From Capronia americana (taxonomy: Eukaryota; Ascomycota; Eurotiomycetes; Chaetothyriales; Herpotrichiellaceae), in the NCBI GenBank assembly GCA_016110215.1, contig JADWQD010000017.1, positions 620,001 through 684,000 of the forward strand: 64,000 nt of DNA. Direction: 5' to 3'. The position numbers were made by a program, and so were the translations under genes. Shown in pieces: positions 31,918 to 44,790 of this stretch. The notes under the pieces are model-generated. The model saw nothing but the letters and a program-made list of their open reading frames with translations. It made no database searches and was not told the origin of the DNA. Every line of letters begins with the position of its first letter. Position 1 is the first letter of the stretch.

Positions 31918-34711
31918 ATGGAGGGCACTGCCACTCACATGCTGTATCCCCGCCAGGTTCGTTGTCAAGACCGCCTCTGAAGCCGCGCTCTCCTACTGAT
32001 ACTCATCTCATCGCAGTCGCAGGGAGCGAACCGCAATCAGGGCTCCAACTCGCTCTCGGGCATCATTTCGACCCTGGTTCCGACCGTCATCATTGCCCTC
32101 GTCGCCTTTATTGTCTTCCTCGTCGCTCGAACCCGCTACACTCGCGTCTACCGACCCAGAACCAACGACAAACTGCTTGAGAAAGGATGGACCACGCCAG
32201 AATCCAAGTCGGGCTTCTTTGGCCTGCTTCGCAACTACTCGTCCCTTCCCGACGCCTACGTCCTCGGTCACAACTCTCTTGACGGTTACCTTTGGCTTCG
32301 CATGTTCAAGGTTTTGATTGTCATGTGCCTCGTTGGCTGCTGCATCACCTGGCCTGTCCTCTTCCCCGTCAATGCCACCGGCCACGGCGGCCAAGAGCAA
32401 CTCGACATCCTGAGCATGAGCAACGTTGTCGATCCGAAGAGATACTACGCTCATGCCATCGTCGCCTGGATCTATCTGGGCTTCGTCACTCTCCTGGTTG
32501 CTCGTGAAAGACTCAATTTCATCGGACTGCGGAGAGCCTATTTCCTCTCTGCGGCCCACGCGCAGCGTCTTTCCTCGCGGACTATCCTCGTTCTGGGTTT
32601 GCCTCCTGGGTACACGGAGGAAAAGCCTCTACGACAGATGTTCGGTTCTGCCGTTCGCAGAGTCTGGCTCGTGACAGATTGCAAGAAGCTCGAGAAAGAT
32701 GTCAAGGAGAGGACAAAGACAACCCTGAAGCTTGAAGGTGCCGAGCTGAAGCTCATCAAGCAAGCCAATGCCAACCGACTGAAGGCCGAGAAGAAATCCA
32801 ACGCCGCAAACTCGAGTGAAGCGGCTGGGTTGGAACCTAAGCGCTGGCTCAACGAGAAGAAACGTCCCAAGCATAGACTGATGCCTCAGCTTTGGAAAAA
32901 GGTCGACACTATAAACTGGTCTCGAGGGAGACTTGAGGAACTGAACCGATACATCCCTGAGCAGCAGAATGAGCATCTGGACCTGAACCACACCAAGGTC
33001 TCCGCAGCGTTCATCGAGTTCTCTAACCAGACGGCCGCGCACAATGCCTACCAGTCCGTGGGTCGCGACTCCAAGACCAAGTTCTCTCCTCGCTACATTG
33101 GCGTGCAACCTAGCGAGGTCGTCTGGCAGAACTTGGGTACCACCTACAGCTCTCGGAAGGTCAAGATAATCATCGCCACTATCATCATCTGGGTCATGGT
33201 TATCTTTTGGGCCGTTCCGGTTGCCTTCGTCGGTGCGTTGTCCAACATCAACTACCTCACCAACAAGGTTCCCTTCTTGAGCTTCATCAACGATATTCCG
33301 AAGGTAATCCTCGGTGTCGTCACTGGTCTGTTGCCTGTGGTTCTCCTGGCGGTCTTGATGGCGCTCGTACCCATCTTCTGCGGGTTACTGGCCAAGTTTG
33401 CTGGAGAGCCAACCCAGGCGGCTATCCAGCTCAAGGTGCAGTCATGGTATTTCGTCTTCCAGGTGGTACAGGTTTTCCTCATCACAACATTTGCCTCCAG
33501 TATGTCCAAACCTCCATCTCGGCGCATTGCCTCGTACTGACCAGCGAACAGGTGCCAGTGCGGTGACTACTCAGATCATCCAGAACCCTGGCTCGGCACC
33601 TAGCCTACTCGCAACAAACTTGCCCAAGGCGTCCAATTTCTACATCAGCTATTTCATTCTCCTTGGATTGATGCAGGCGGCTCTTCAGTTGCTCAATGTC
33701 GTCCCGTTGCTGATGTACGTCCTGCTGGGCAAGCTGTTGGACAAGACCCCACGAAAGAAGTATAAGCGATTCACCAACCTTCCAGGCATCGGATGGGGCT
33801 CGACATATCCGAAGTTCACCCTCCTCGGCGTGATCGCCATCTCGTACTCGTGCATCGCACCGCTCCTGCTTGGCTTTGCTACGATCGGATTCTGTCTTCT
33901 CTACCTGATGTTCAGATACAACTGGCTATTCGTTTTCGGCAACAAATTTGACACAAAAGGCGAGGCATACTCGAGAGCAATGAAACAACTGATGACTGGA
34001 GTTTATCTGGCAACCCTATGTCTCATCGGACTTTTCGCCATTGGATGCAGCAAGAGCGCCGCCAGCGCCGGCCCGTTGGCTATCATGATCGTTTTCCTGG
34101 TTGTGGTTGCCGTCTTCCAAATCATGTTCGACCGTGCCATCGCGCCGCTGGAGCAGCACATCCCACTGGAGTTGCTGAACAGCAACAAGTTCAGCACCAC
34201 GATAATGGAGCAATTGATCGACGAACAACAACTCAAGCACGAGAATATGGAGGCTGGCGCTGGCTCGTCGACCCGCGGCCTTTCGGCCGTCCCGACAGAG
34301 GTAGGAACTACCAAAGCTGATGAAGTCGGCGATCAACCCGGATCCAAGACGCAATCCAAATCCCCACCATTCAACTTCTTGAGCCGGCGCATTGAGCCTC
34401 TAGCCTTGAAATTCTACGAGATGAACAAGAAAATCGTCCCCGACTCGGCCGAGTCGGAAGACTGGATCCCAGGATATACGCCGGAGGAGTATGAGCAGTC
34501 ATATGTCAATCCTGCCATCACAGATCAGGCACCAGTCATCTGGCTTGCCAAGGACAAGGCTGGCATCAGTCGTATGATGGTGGCTGAGAACCGAGAGGCG
34601 GGCATCCTCAGCACCGATTCGCACGCTGAACTCGACGAGAAGAACAAGCTTATTTGGCACGAGGAAGAGGTCAAGGAGATGCCATTGTGGCAGAGACTTG
34701 TGAGATATTAA
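31918..34711 (+). CDS. CSC1/OSCA/TMEM63-type channel (PHM7/RSN1 family)
   Basis: Membrane protein of 893 residues from the family of calcium-permeable, osmosensitive or mechanosensitive channels. Exons 31918-31956, 32017-33499 and 33552-34711; introns 60 and 52 bp. The first exon encodes only 13 residues (MEGTATHMLYPRQ). The first membrane segment (LVPTVIIALVAFIVFLVA) follows, then RPRTND, LRNYSSLPDAYVLGHNSLDG and two more segments. The cytosolic domain (about 185-370) holds FIGLRRAYFLS, RTILVLGLPPGYTEEKPL and AFIEFSNQTAAHNAYQSV, the RRM-like fold of PF14703. The pore-region helices (PF02714) begin at about 395 and include SNFYISYFILLGLMQAALQL. A cytosolic C-tail carries the PHM7_ext-type segment (PVIWLAKDKAGISRMMV). 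Plasma membrane or endomembrane location cannot be decided. Confidence 0.94.
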
Positions 34712-35191
34712 GGAAGACGAGTGGTTTTCTCACTCTCAATTGCGTTCTTACGGACGACGGGAAAGGAAAAAGCAAAATTCAACTGCGCAGGCCAACTTGT
34801 GCTTCACTAGTAACGAAATACCCCGGGCGGATGGACAGGCACGGCCTTACTGTATCATAGCAGACGACGAACTTGTAATGGTTAATTAATGCTTTAGAGC
34901 CTCTTCGCATGATTGCCGCGTGAGTCGCCAGCATTCGACATCGCTCTCACGGTGACGTCATTTTCGAGCGTCGTGAAAGCCCGACGCGTCTCGACGATTT
35001 TTATGTGGAAACGGAAACGGAAACTGGTATGCATGTCGACGTGCTTCCGTTGCATACATCGTCACGGCGCAAACCCCATGTCGCCCCAAGTCGACTCTCA
35101 GTAGCCGAGCTTGTGGCCGTCGTCTCTGGGTGCCCCGTCGTCAACATGACGCGTCTGCCCGCGTGAGCGAGTGTCAGTTCCACGCCGCACA
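34712..35191. other. Intergenic, seipin promoter
   Basis: 480 bp between two plus-strand genes. No exon or repeat recognised. Confidence 0.5.
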
Positions 35192-36787
35192 ATGGCAGAT
35201 GCAGGCTACTATTACAACACCGGCGACTACGACGAGGAAGGGGACTCTCTGGTCCGGCGAGCATTTGTAGGTTCCACTTCTCCCTAAGCTCCAAATCACT
35301 ACTGCCCCTAATCACCACCGGGCTGTCGTCTCACTCATCACCTGCTTCAGAAACTCGCACTCGCCCCGCTGCGCATCCTGACCTCCCGCGCCGCCATCAA
35401 GGTCTACCTATCCACCATCCTCTTCCTGACCACCTCGACCGTCCTGCTGACCGTCTCCTCCACGGCCTACGCCTTCTTCTACTACAACTACATCCCCCAG
35501 ATCAACCTAGAACGCGTGTTATATCTCCAATATGGCGCCGCCGCCACCGCCGCCGCCCCAGAGGCCAACCAGAAACACCAATACCCCTACGCCACCGTCG
35601 CGCTGGACACCACCGCCCTGATCCCCAACCAAGCGTACGACGTGTCCCTGATCCTCGAGATGCCACGCTGCACCACCAACCTCGATGCCGGCAACTTCAT
35701 GCTCGACCTGTCTCTACTGGGCGCGGACCCGGACGCCCGGGTCACCGGTACGAGTAGTAGCCCGCCAAAACACATCTCGACCCTGCCCGACGACGACGTG
35801 CTGCATCACTCGCGCAGACCCGCGATCCTGCCCTTCGCGAGCCCACTGCCCGGACTGGCCCGAATGCTTGTCCACCTTCCCTTTCACATCCTCGGGATGC
35901 GCGACCTGGACCGCTCAACTCTCGTGGTCCCCATGTTCGAGATGCTCGTGTTCGAGAGACCCCCGCTCTTGGGAGTCGCGGTGGGGGGCAGGGCAAGCAG
36001 GGCAGGCAATGTCGTCCCCACACACGCGAGGGTGGAAGTGCAGTCGCGCGAGGATTTACGGGTCTATGACGCGAAGTTGGTCTTCCACGCCCGCTTCCAG
36101 GGCCTGAGGTACGTGGTCTACAATTACAGGGGTGTCAGCTTCGTGGTCTTCTCGACGCTGTTCTACGTCGTGGCCCTGACGAGTATGGTCGTCGGGTGGG
36201 GCTTTATGTCGCATGTTTGGACTCAGAGGAGGATGAGGAGGACTCTGGCCGGCTGGACCAAGGAGAAGGACAAGATCAAACTCGAAGGCGAAGGGACAGG
36301 CACGGGGACTGAACGCCGCATTAAAGTCGAGGGTGGTGGTGGTGGTGATACTTCATCAGCAGCCGGTGCCGATGCCGGAGCTGTTGTCAAAGTCAAGACC
36401 GAAGAGGATGACCCGCAATCGTCTACCCACGGCGGTCTATCGATCGCGAATCTCTCAGACACGCCGGCCCAGTATCCTACCACGCGGGGCCGGCCTCCGT
36501 TGACGTATCCGGGACGCTTTGCATCAGGCTCGGCCTCGGGCTCACGCGCCGCCGCGGAAGTGGGCCAGGGTGGTGCTGCTGGTGGTGGTGCTGGTGAGGC
36601 GGAAGATGAACACCTGAGACGCCCGATGGGGGTGGATGAAGCGGCTGATGATGAGGACGAAGGAGAAGAAGGCCAGGAGATGCGAGGCAGGGCTTTCGAC
36701 TCCGGCATCGGCACGAGTATGGAGAGCGAACATGCCGGCTCGGCGGGCGTGAGGAGACGAAGCTCCAGAGGGTCGGGCAAGAGATAG
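35192..36787 (+). CDS. SEI1: Seipin homologue
   Basis: Endoplasmic-reticulum protein that forms oligomeric rings at lipid-droplet contact sites. 503 residues, exons 35192-35266 and 35351-36787, with an 84-bp intron; start MADAGYYYNTGDYDEEGD. The intron joins the leader to KLALAPLRILTSRAAIKVY and the first membrane helix (residues about 43-68, STILFLTTSTVLLTVSSTAY). The lumenal beta-sandwich (about 75-290) has YIPQINLERVLYLQY and the strong seipin motif NQAYDVSLILEMP, then NLDAGNFMLDLSLL. The second helix (about 300-325) is VVFSTLFYVVALTSMVVGW. The cytosolic tail of about 170 residues is Gly/Ala/Glu/Asp-rich and low complexity, longer than in yeast. Codon use is strongly GC-ending. Confidence 0.93.
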
Positions 36788-37231
36788 TTCAATGTGCGGG
36801 TACGAGGAGTTCTAGAACTACAGTGTCATTGCTCGGGGTCAATCAATTGCTCTGGCTTGTACACGTCATGCATGTCATTGCCAGCACGTTTCTGACTACG
36901 TCCAAACCACTGGCTTTGTCACTCGAGCAGACTATCATATCAATCCATTCACTTCTCCCCATCTCCCACTCAGCTGCTGGTTTTTGGGATTTTCTCGGGC
37001 ATTTTGTTCCGTTCACTGCTCCCCTTTGACTCTTTTCATCGCAATAAACAAGCTTAACTTCCTTCCTAACCACAGGAGACTGTGCTTTCTGACTTAACCG
37101 GTACAGGTTGTCCTATCTCTGTGGTCACTACCTGGATGCACCTGCTCCTCGCCTTGGCGCATATTCCATATTCATCTTCTTTCACTTCCACTGTTTGCTC
37201 AGGTCCTTCTGATGGTTCCTCAGCGCTCCGG
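36788..37231. other. Convergent 3' spacer
   Basis: Between seipin (plus) and the NFX1-type helicase (minus). No coding or structured element recognised. Confidence 0.5.
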
Positions 37232-40200
37232 TTATGGTCGTCTGCCTTCGATCTTTGGCAAGCTATTCCGCATTGCTATGAGAAATCGCTCCTCAGGGCT
37301 TAGTTCGCTGGAGTGGAATGCTTGACCGAGCGCTTCTTCTTCCAACACTGGCCTATCATTGATCGGCTCGTCGGTTTTCGGGCTCTCAGGCTCAACACTG
37401 CGGGAATCGGTGGATCTGGCGTGCATAGCCTCCAAGAATCGGCTCTCAAACAGGTGTTTGGAAGACTCACGGAACGCCTCGTTGCTGGAAATCGGAGCCC
37501 CCTTCTCGCATTCTGGACAGGCGTCACTGAATGTTTTGGAAGAGTAAACATGACTCTTGCCGCACGTTTTCAGGTACCCAAGTTTGTGTTGCCCCCGGAG
37601 TTTCTCATTCTCACGCACATGAGCGTTCTTGATTGCTGGGATCTGCGAAAAGGTCGAGACCTCATCGGCAGATGCGAAGAGATTGGCAAAACCTCGTGCA
37701 GTCTCCATGAATGGAGCACAGTTACCAGGGGAACTTTGACTGAGTCTCATGGCCATATCCAAGCTAGCCTTGATCGCATCGTCCTCCACAGCAAAGGTAG
37801 CGTCTCCAACAGGACTGCCAAGGTCTGCCAACTGGACCCGTGTTGACCGGGCGAAAAGAACGAACTGCAACTGCTGCAACCTAATTTCGGCTTCAAGAGA
37901 CGGACTGGTCGTGAGTACTGGGTCGGTCAAGCTCTTTTCGCAAAGACCGACATAAGTCACCGACTCCCTGTAGACGAATTGTATTAACTTGAGAACTTGG
38001 CGGCGGACACTGAAGGATGGATCTTGCAGAGTCAAAAGTTGACTTCCCATTTTCAAGACGTCAGTGAGACGTAGACTGACGACGCGATATCCCAGCACAT
38101 CGAGGTGAAGATGGAACATCAGATTGTAGGACGGCACAATGTTGGGAAATGCATGGTTCAAGCGCGCAAGGTCGCGCCGGACCAGGTCAACAACATCCTT
38201 CCGGAAATCCGTGATGTGGTTTTGCAAGTCGAGAATCTCTCGGGATCGGCGCAAGAGGAGATCCGCGTTCGCCTTAGCAGCCAGCGGGTTAGGTCGAATG
38301 GCATGGACAAATGACTCAAAGGTTTCGTTAAGTTGCTTGTCCTGTGCCTCAATCGCCGACCCAAAGGTGGCCAGCTTCCGTCCCATCTTGGCGAGTAGAA
38401 GGTCCAGGGTACCGTTGAAACTGATCAGCTTGGAGTGGATTTTATATCGCCGCGTGCCTTTCAAAGGTGTCCCACATATGCACTTCGGCTCGTCGATGTA
38501 TGGCAAACGGATGTTCGGGTTGAGTCCCAAGACAGTCCCGTGAGTATCAATCTTGTACACGCCACAGAGATTGATGGTATCCAGCTCCGAAACCTCCACC
38601 AGGTGCTGACAGCTCGGCGAGTAAAGTACTGTAGATCCTTTCTCCCCAGTCACACATTCGGGACAGACTTTCGAAGGAGGACATGTCTCGCCTTCCAATG
38701 AAGGACAGGCATGACCACAGCTGAGAATCTTCGGACATCTCTGGCTGCATGGTAGTGATAAGCTCGGTAAGCAACAAAGCATATCCGTTGTGTCGTGACT
38801 GCAGCCCGCGATGGTCTGCTTGACACAGGGGTCACAAGCGTCTTGACAGCGATTCTTACATGGGCCATGCTCGCAGTAGTCAGCACATGGTTCGAGGCAT
38901 CCCGTCGGACATAGCTTTTCAGCGCCATGACAAGTTTCTTTGCATTTGTGAAGACATGCTTTTAGCAGGTTGCAGATTTCAGAGCACGGTGGGTGGCTCT
39001 GCTTAGCCCCGTTACAATTCCCACATATATCTTTGCACGTGTGCTTACACGGAAGCCACGCTCCGCACGGCTGTTGACAGACAATGTCGGCATTTGGATC
39101 CTCTCCACATAGGACGTTGGCAGTGTGGCCGCAGGGCAATTGTTTCCTCACAGTGACGACTGTGCAAGTAGAAGTGCTTCCGGCGCAAAGGCGTTGTCCA
39201 GGATGTCCACAGCCAAGTGTGACATTGTCGACAGAAACTGTGCATTCTCCGCAGGCCTGGTAGCAGCGTTTGGGACATCGATGACCGCAGTCAAAGATCT
39301 TCATGCACTTTTCCTCGCAGACCAAACGTGCATGGAGCTGAGGGGGATGGCAGAGCCGGGGGCATTGATGGCCACATTCCAACACCTGATTGCAGATAGA
39401 GGAGCACTCTGGCACTCTGTCGAAGTCCTCTGGCTGCTGAACAAGGTGGTTGTGTTCGGGATGAACGTGGCAGATGGTGGTGATCGACGCTCCGATCTTG
39501 CCGTTGAAGATTTGAATAATCCGTCTCCACATCGGGACCTGTGACAACGTCTGAGAGTCTCCGATTACATAGAATCCTGGCGATAGATGCGATTAGTCTA
39601 TGTCGACTGAACAACGACACCACCGTTCGAAGCGCGAAAAAACTTCTTGGCACTGGAAGAACTCACCGTTTCGAGCCCTGCTACAAGCGACATTGATTCT
39701 GTTCAGGGTCTTCAAGAATCCTGCCTTGCCTCCGCTGCGTACAGTACTTAGAATAATCACTTTAGCTTCTTGGCCCTGAAAATTGTCGACTGTGGCGATC
39801 CTGAGCATGCTGGACATGGGAATTTCGTCTTTGGTGGTGCGGCCCTCCTCCCCAAGTGCGAGGACCTCCTCTTCGAGCAACGCTTCTCGATCTTTATCAG
39901 AAAGCCAGACGTCGCAGGTCACTTCTAGTCGTTTGTAGAGTTCCAAGAGCTGGCCAGCGTATGGTGTCAGGACAGCGATTTCTGCTTGCTTATAAGCGCC
40001 GCGGCGGAGGAGATACTCAACCAGAGACCCAACCATCTCCACCTCATGGAGGTTGACATGCGACTTTAGATCGTCCGACTCGAGCTCAGGAACTCGGTGG
40101 TCCCACCAGAACATGCGCTGTGCCAGACCATGAACTGGAGAGCGCCCGTATGTGGATTCATGATCCTTGAGGTAAGGATAAGTCAGACGAGTGATGTCAG

Positions 40201-42763
40201 CGATCTGAGGGTGCATGCGACGTTGGATGCTCAAATGGCTTGCTGGTAGACGGGATGCGGACATGTCCTGAGGGAGCATCAATCGCTCTAGTAGAGACTC
40301 ATCCAGTCGATATTGTCGCCCGATTGTAGACTCCAGGCTTAACATTTGCAAGTTTGTCTCAGGTCGCAGTTGCTGAGGATCGCCAATAAAGACTGCATGT
40401 TCAAGGGAAGGCAAGAGGGTACACAAGCTGTGGGCTTCCATGACCTCTGCAGCTTCTTCACAGATGAGAATTTGGAGATCGAGAGATCGGAGTACTTCCC
40501 AACGGGCGGCACAAGCCTATATATCCGTTAGAGTCTGTTTGAAGGGTCAAGAGAGGCGACAAAGGAGACAACGAGGAGAGGCAGCCAGACACCGTCTCAT
40601 CTGGGAAATTGATGGTCTTATGGGACGACTCCTGAGACAAAGCAAAGCAAAACAAAGCTTACTGTCGTTGTCATAGCGATGATGTTATGTGCCGCCATGA
40701 TGCGGCCGTCGCGCTCGCTCTGAATTCTCTTGATTTCTCGTTCGTGATGTTGAGACTCGAAATAAAGCGACGTCACCTTCTGGGCGAGAGCCTCTTTATC
40801 AACTTGCTTTTCCCAGCTCCGGATCAGGGACTGACGTTCTGGCAATGGTATGTTCCAAATGCTAGAGGGACCTGCACTAAAACTCCGCAGCTCGGCATCC
40901 CACGACAGGTCAAAAAGCAGCTTGTCGACGTCCTCTCCAGAGGGTTTATGATGACTCGCGGACACCTGAGCAAGCCTGTTGGCCAATTCGAGATGAAGAT
41001 CCCGGATTGTTTCCAGATCCCCTCCAGCGGACCAGTACTCGAAGGTAAATGATTGAGCTAGTGAAACCTTGGTGGTTGTTGTGAATTGTGCGTGAATATC
41101 CCCATGGTCGGTCTGCAGTACGTCTCGGACATAATGCCAGGGGGCAGCGCCGGTGTGAGTTTGAGAAGAAACAGCTAGTGAAATTTAGTCGTGTTTCTCT
41201 GATAAAGTAGGAAACCGCAATACCTTTGCACAATTCATCCAAGTCAGCAATGAATTCTTTCTTCTGCAACGTATGAGTTTGCATCGCATTCGATTCCTCT
41301 CTCTTGAATCGAGTCTTCCGTCTGAGGTCGCGGATGTTTATGCTGTCGGTCCATTCCTCCTTGCTGCCAGATCCAAGGCGGAGGAGCCTAGAGATACCAG
41401 CGTCTCGCAGATCAGCAAGGAAGTTATCCAAGGCATGGTTTGTGTGACAGACCAGCAGGATGGGCTTCTGCGACGTGCGGGACTCGAGGACTGCCTGCGC
41501 CACTTTGACTCCTAGGAAAGTCTTCCCACAGCCGGGTGGACCCTGGGTGCAAGCAAAATCACACATGAGACTGGCCCTGAATGCTACAGCCTGACCTTCA
41601 TCCAAGGTTGTCTCGCATTTAAGCATATCGAGCGTCGAAGGTCGACACAAGTCTTCTATGGACATAGAAGCGATTGGAGAATGAGGTCCCACAATCTTTG
41701 TGAGATTGTATTTGAACCCGGACGCACATGCATAGGACGGTGGAGGGCATTGAAACCGTGATGGTGATCCAACCGCGAAATTCAACTCGCGTGCGAGTAG
41801 AGCTTCTTCAACATCCATTTGAGGTGCGACATATTTAGAAAAGGCGAAGTCTGAATCTTTCATGTTTTGCAAACACTCGAGGCAGTTGTACAAGCCTGCA
41901 AAAAGAACTTTCGGAAATTCGACAAGGTACAGCTCGCAGTCCTGCTTAAGGCCAAGGGCGTGACGGCAGAGCTGTAGGATGTCGGTATGGCTACTTGTCG
42001 GGAGGAAGGAGAGTTGTACGGCGGCTTGAGTTCCGCGACCGTTGAAGGCGTCCATGGAGAAGGTGGTCTGAGCTAGGTTGACTTCCATATAGTAGACTGA
42101 GAACTCCATTGTGGTATGATCCAACTGAAGTAAGGCAACGAGCATGCCCCCCTGGAAACGACGAGAGTCATACAACTTCCGGCCTCTCATGAAAGGGGGA
42201 CAATCGTAGCTGACGCGGACCACCATTGATTTGTGTTCATGTGAGAGTAGTTCTTCAATTTTGACATTGCGATACAAGAAATACCGGCTGCCTGCGCTTG
42301 TCTCCTGCCGCACATGGTCCTCCGAAGTTAGGCCGCCGGTTTTGAGGAAGGCAATCTGTGCCGCTGAGTAGCATATGTCTCGTATCATCTCGGTGCTGTC
42401 GCACCTCAACTGTCTGAAGAGGGTGTCCAGGTGTCGTCCCGGCCCATTGTCGAGAAAGTGCCGGTGGGCCAGGTCTTTCTGAGGCATGTAGACTGGACGA
42501 TTAACAGCGAGAATTTCATCGGAGGTGGGAAGAATCTTGATTTTCCTGAAGTCATCGTGATCGTTGTCATGGCGTCGTGCGAGCGATGAGAGGTTACCGG
42601 GACCATCGTCAGTGAAGCTGAGCGGAGGACGTGGTTCGCGAGAGAGGATATTGATGGAGAACTGATCTGGCGTCACGGCGTCCTGGCCAGCGGGAATATG
42701 GGCTTTAATGATCACCATACTATTGAGGATGGTTGAGGCAACTTCTGTGAAGGTATAAGACAT
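37232..42763 (-). CDS. NFX1-type zinc-finger helicase (ZNFX1/Hrr1-like)
   Basis: Superfamily 1 RNA helicase fused to NF-X1 fingers; at least 1748 residues in exons 41224-42763, 40663-41174, 39667-40516 and 37232-39577 minus one base (39576), with introns of 49, 146 and 90 bp. Helicase landmarks: RHDNDHDDFRKIKILPT before the core, Walker A GPPGCGKT near residue 405, a DEAG-like ICEEAAEV near 703, GDPQQLRP, the Q-rich TVDNFQGQEAK and NVACSRARNG, with FYVIGDS restored by the third intron. About ten NF-X1 repeats follow (for example CGHQCPRLCH, CGHRCPKRC, CKHTCKDIC), then a helical region and a C-terminal C-x4-H-x10-C-x2-C segment resembling an RZ finger. Homologues (S. pombe Hrr1, animal ZNFX1) act in RNA silencing and antiviral RNA surveillance. 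The N-terminus is uncertain: a further exon within 42790-43266 is possible. Confidence 0.88.
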
Positions 42764-43826
42764 AAGACGCCGACGAAACAAACAACCTCTCACCTTAAAA
42801 TTGAGACGCAGCTGTTGTGCGCGTTTAATTGATTAGCAACCCAAGTCTTGGCGGAGCAATTACCATCTTTCAAACATAGGTAACTAGAGTCACTGAAAGA
42901 CGAGGCTGGTGTGAGGTAGCGAGGTGGGTCACGATGAGTGAAGACGCAAGCCGGGTGCGGCACTCTTGTTCTTTTGTGTCCATCATGAGACTGGCTCTTC
43001 CCTCCATCATATTCTCCATTCTTACCATGGCGAGCACAAACAGCAAGATTTGGCCCTTCCTGATTCACGTCAATTTGATTTCCCAGTTTATCTCCTCTTG
43101 AGATGTCCTGGCAGATCATATCTTCCCGAACAGATTCCTTGCGATGTTGACCACCTGCTCCTTGTCTAGATACTTGCTGCATGCGTAGCCTCTCAATGCG
43201 GAGAGCAAGGATCAATTCTGTTGAACAAACGGAAGGAACAGTCTTGTGAGTGTGCCACTGGTGCATTGAGGCGAGGTTTCATTTCAGCGAGGCGGACTCT
43301 GCGATCCCGCATTCTCTTTTCTGTTGCTGGATTTATGAGTAGAGGTCTAAGGAAGCACTGCTGGACTGCAACAGGGGAACGTGTTTAACTCAATCAGGCG
43401 GACTTCCTGCTGCTGGCAAGACAATACGTTGCGAGTGTTCACGGTTGCTAACAGTTTTCAAACTTGTCCAGGCGGGGCTTAGAATTGAGCTCTTGGCAAA
43501 TTTCCACATCACTTTCAAAACGTGATGCCCAACCAAGGGATTGGGTTCTAATGCTACAGCCCTTAGCGAAACCCCAATGTATTAACGTGGAGTGCAGCCC
43601 TTGTGTAGAAGATCTCTCACAAATATCCATTGTGCTATATTAACCACAACGCGCCAATTGACCTCGTTCTGGCAGGATTGTCACGAACTGACATAAGACT
43701 TGACATCGTGACCACGACTGGCGATAGGAATGACCCCAGACATAACATGAATGGTGTCGCTTATTAGCTGGCACCCTGTGGTCTGCGACGCTGTCTGCAC
43801 ATCATCTTTGATTGGGAACAGTCCAT
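42764..43826. other. Unresolved 5' region of the helicase and spacer
   Basis: A minus-strand open frame at 42793-43266 begins with a true ATG and ends at a gtgaga donor that could splice to an acceptor at about 42720 (aatag) in frame with the helicase. Its residues contain scattered Cys and His (ICQDISRGDK, VCARHGK) but no clean CCCH finger, so I leave it outside the model. 43267-43826 shows nothing recognisable. Confidence 0.4.
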
Positions 43827-44790
43827 TTAGAGTCCCACTTCCTTCAACAGCTTTTCACCACGGTCCTGATCCTCAATGATATTCCCGTCCTCTCCAGCAA
43901 AGACAAACATCCGTTTGGGGTCCCCTTCGACGTGTTCGTCCTTGCCATCTCCTGTCTTTCTCACCACCTCAACGACCACATCATCCAAGCACAACTCCCA
44001 GTCGCCTTCTACATGATAGGGCTCATTTGGTCCATCTCTCTTCAACAACTGCCCATAGACCTCAAATGTGTCCACCTTTGTGCCCATTTCGGGAAAACGG
44101 TCCCGGAAGTTCTCCCAATCGACAAGGAGGCTATAATGCGGTCCCGGGCCGAAAAAGGCAATCAATTGATACAAACGACCTTCTGGCCAAACGGCAGCAC
44201 CGCCTGACAACTCAGGAAACGGAAGAGGTTCCTTCCCTTGACCAAACGACTCGTCAGGTGGCAGTTTCAGTAAATTCAGCCATAGAAGGACCAGAGCGTC
44301 CTGAGGGATATTTCCAGTCGGGGAGATTCTGATACTGCGCATGGTGAACGTCACGTTTGAGTCTCGAGGTAGTGACGGATCGGTCAGAGGATGCAAACTA
44401 AATCGAGGCCATGGATATCCTGCATGACGGCGCGAGAACAGCGCGTTGGGTGCGGAGGTGGCACAGAGAAGGTCGACTGGGTCGGGCAAGTGCTTCTGTG
44501 CTTTGGCAACATTGACGACGGTGAAAGATTGGAAATAGAGGTCTGCGCAGTGCAGAGGAGTGCTGTTGGTCTTTGGGTTGTAGCCGATGCCTGAGTCGTT
44601 GGTGGGGAGGTCATCGAACTTGAGAAAGTCAGGCAACAAGAACTAGAAGTTCAGGTCATGGGATCTCCCGTACATGAAGTGTGAGGTTGTATCGGCTCAC
44701 GTCGTCACTACCGATCAACTCTTGCTCGTTAGCGAGCGCGAGCGCCGTCACAAGGCTGAGCCACTGTAGGAGGGTTTGACACCACTGCAT
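43827..44790 (-). CDS. Secreted protein of unknown function
   Basis: 301 residues in two exons, 44701-44790 and 43827-44642, with a 58-bp intron (gtgagc to ttctag). The first exon encodes a clear signal peptide (MQWCQTLLQWLSLVTALALA) and likely cleavage before NEQELIG. I recognise no domain. The mature part is predicted to be mostly beta and loop, with aromatic-rich stretches (YQLIAFFGPGPHYSLLVDW) and an acidic C-terminus. It has only three cysteines after the signal, few for a fungal effector. A potential N-glycosylation site (NVTF) and repeated DD, DE and KR clusters are visible. It is separated by about 1 kb from the helicase on the same strand and may be unrelated to it. The signal exon makes the gene model convincing although the function stays open. 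Confidence 0.82.

Noticed and set aside
42790..43266. Separate gene upstream of the helicase
   Set aside because: Has an ATG but no recognisable domain; more likely an unresolved 5' exon or chance frame.
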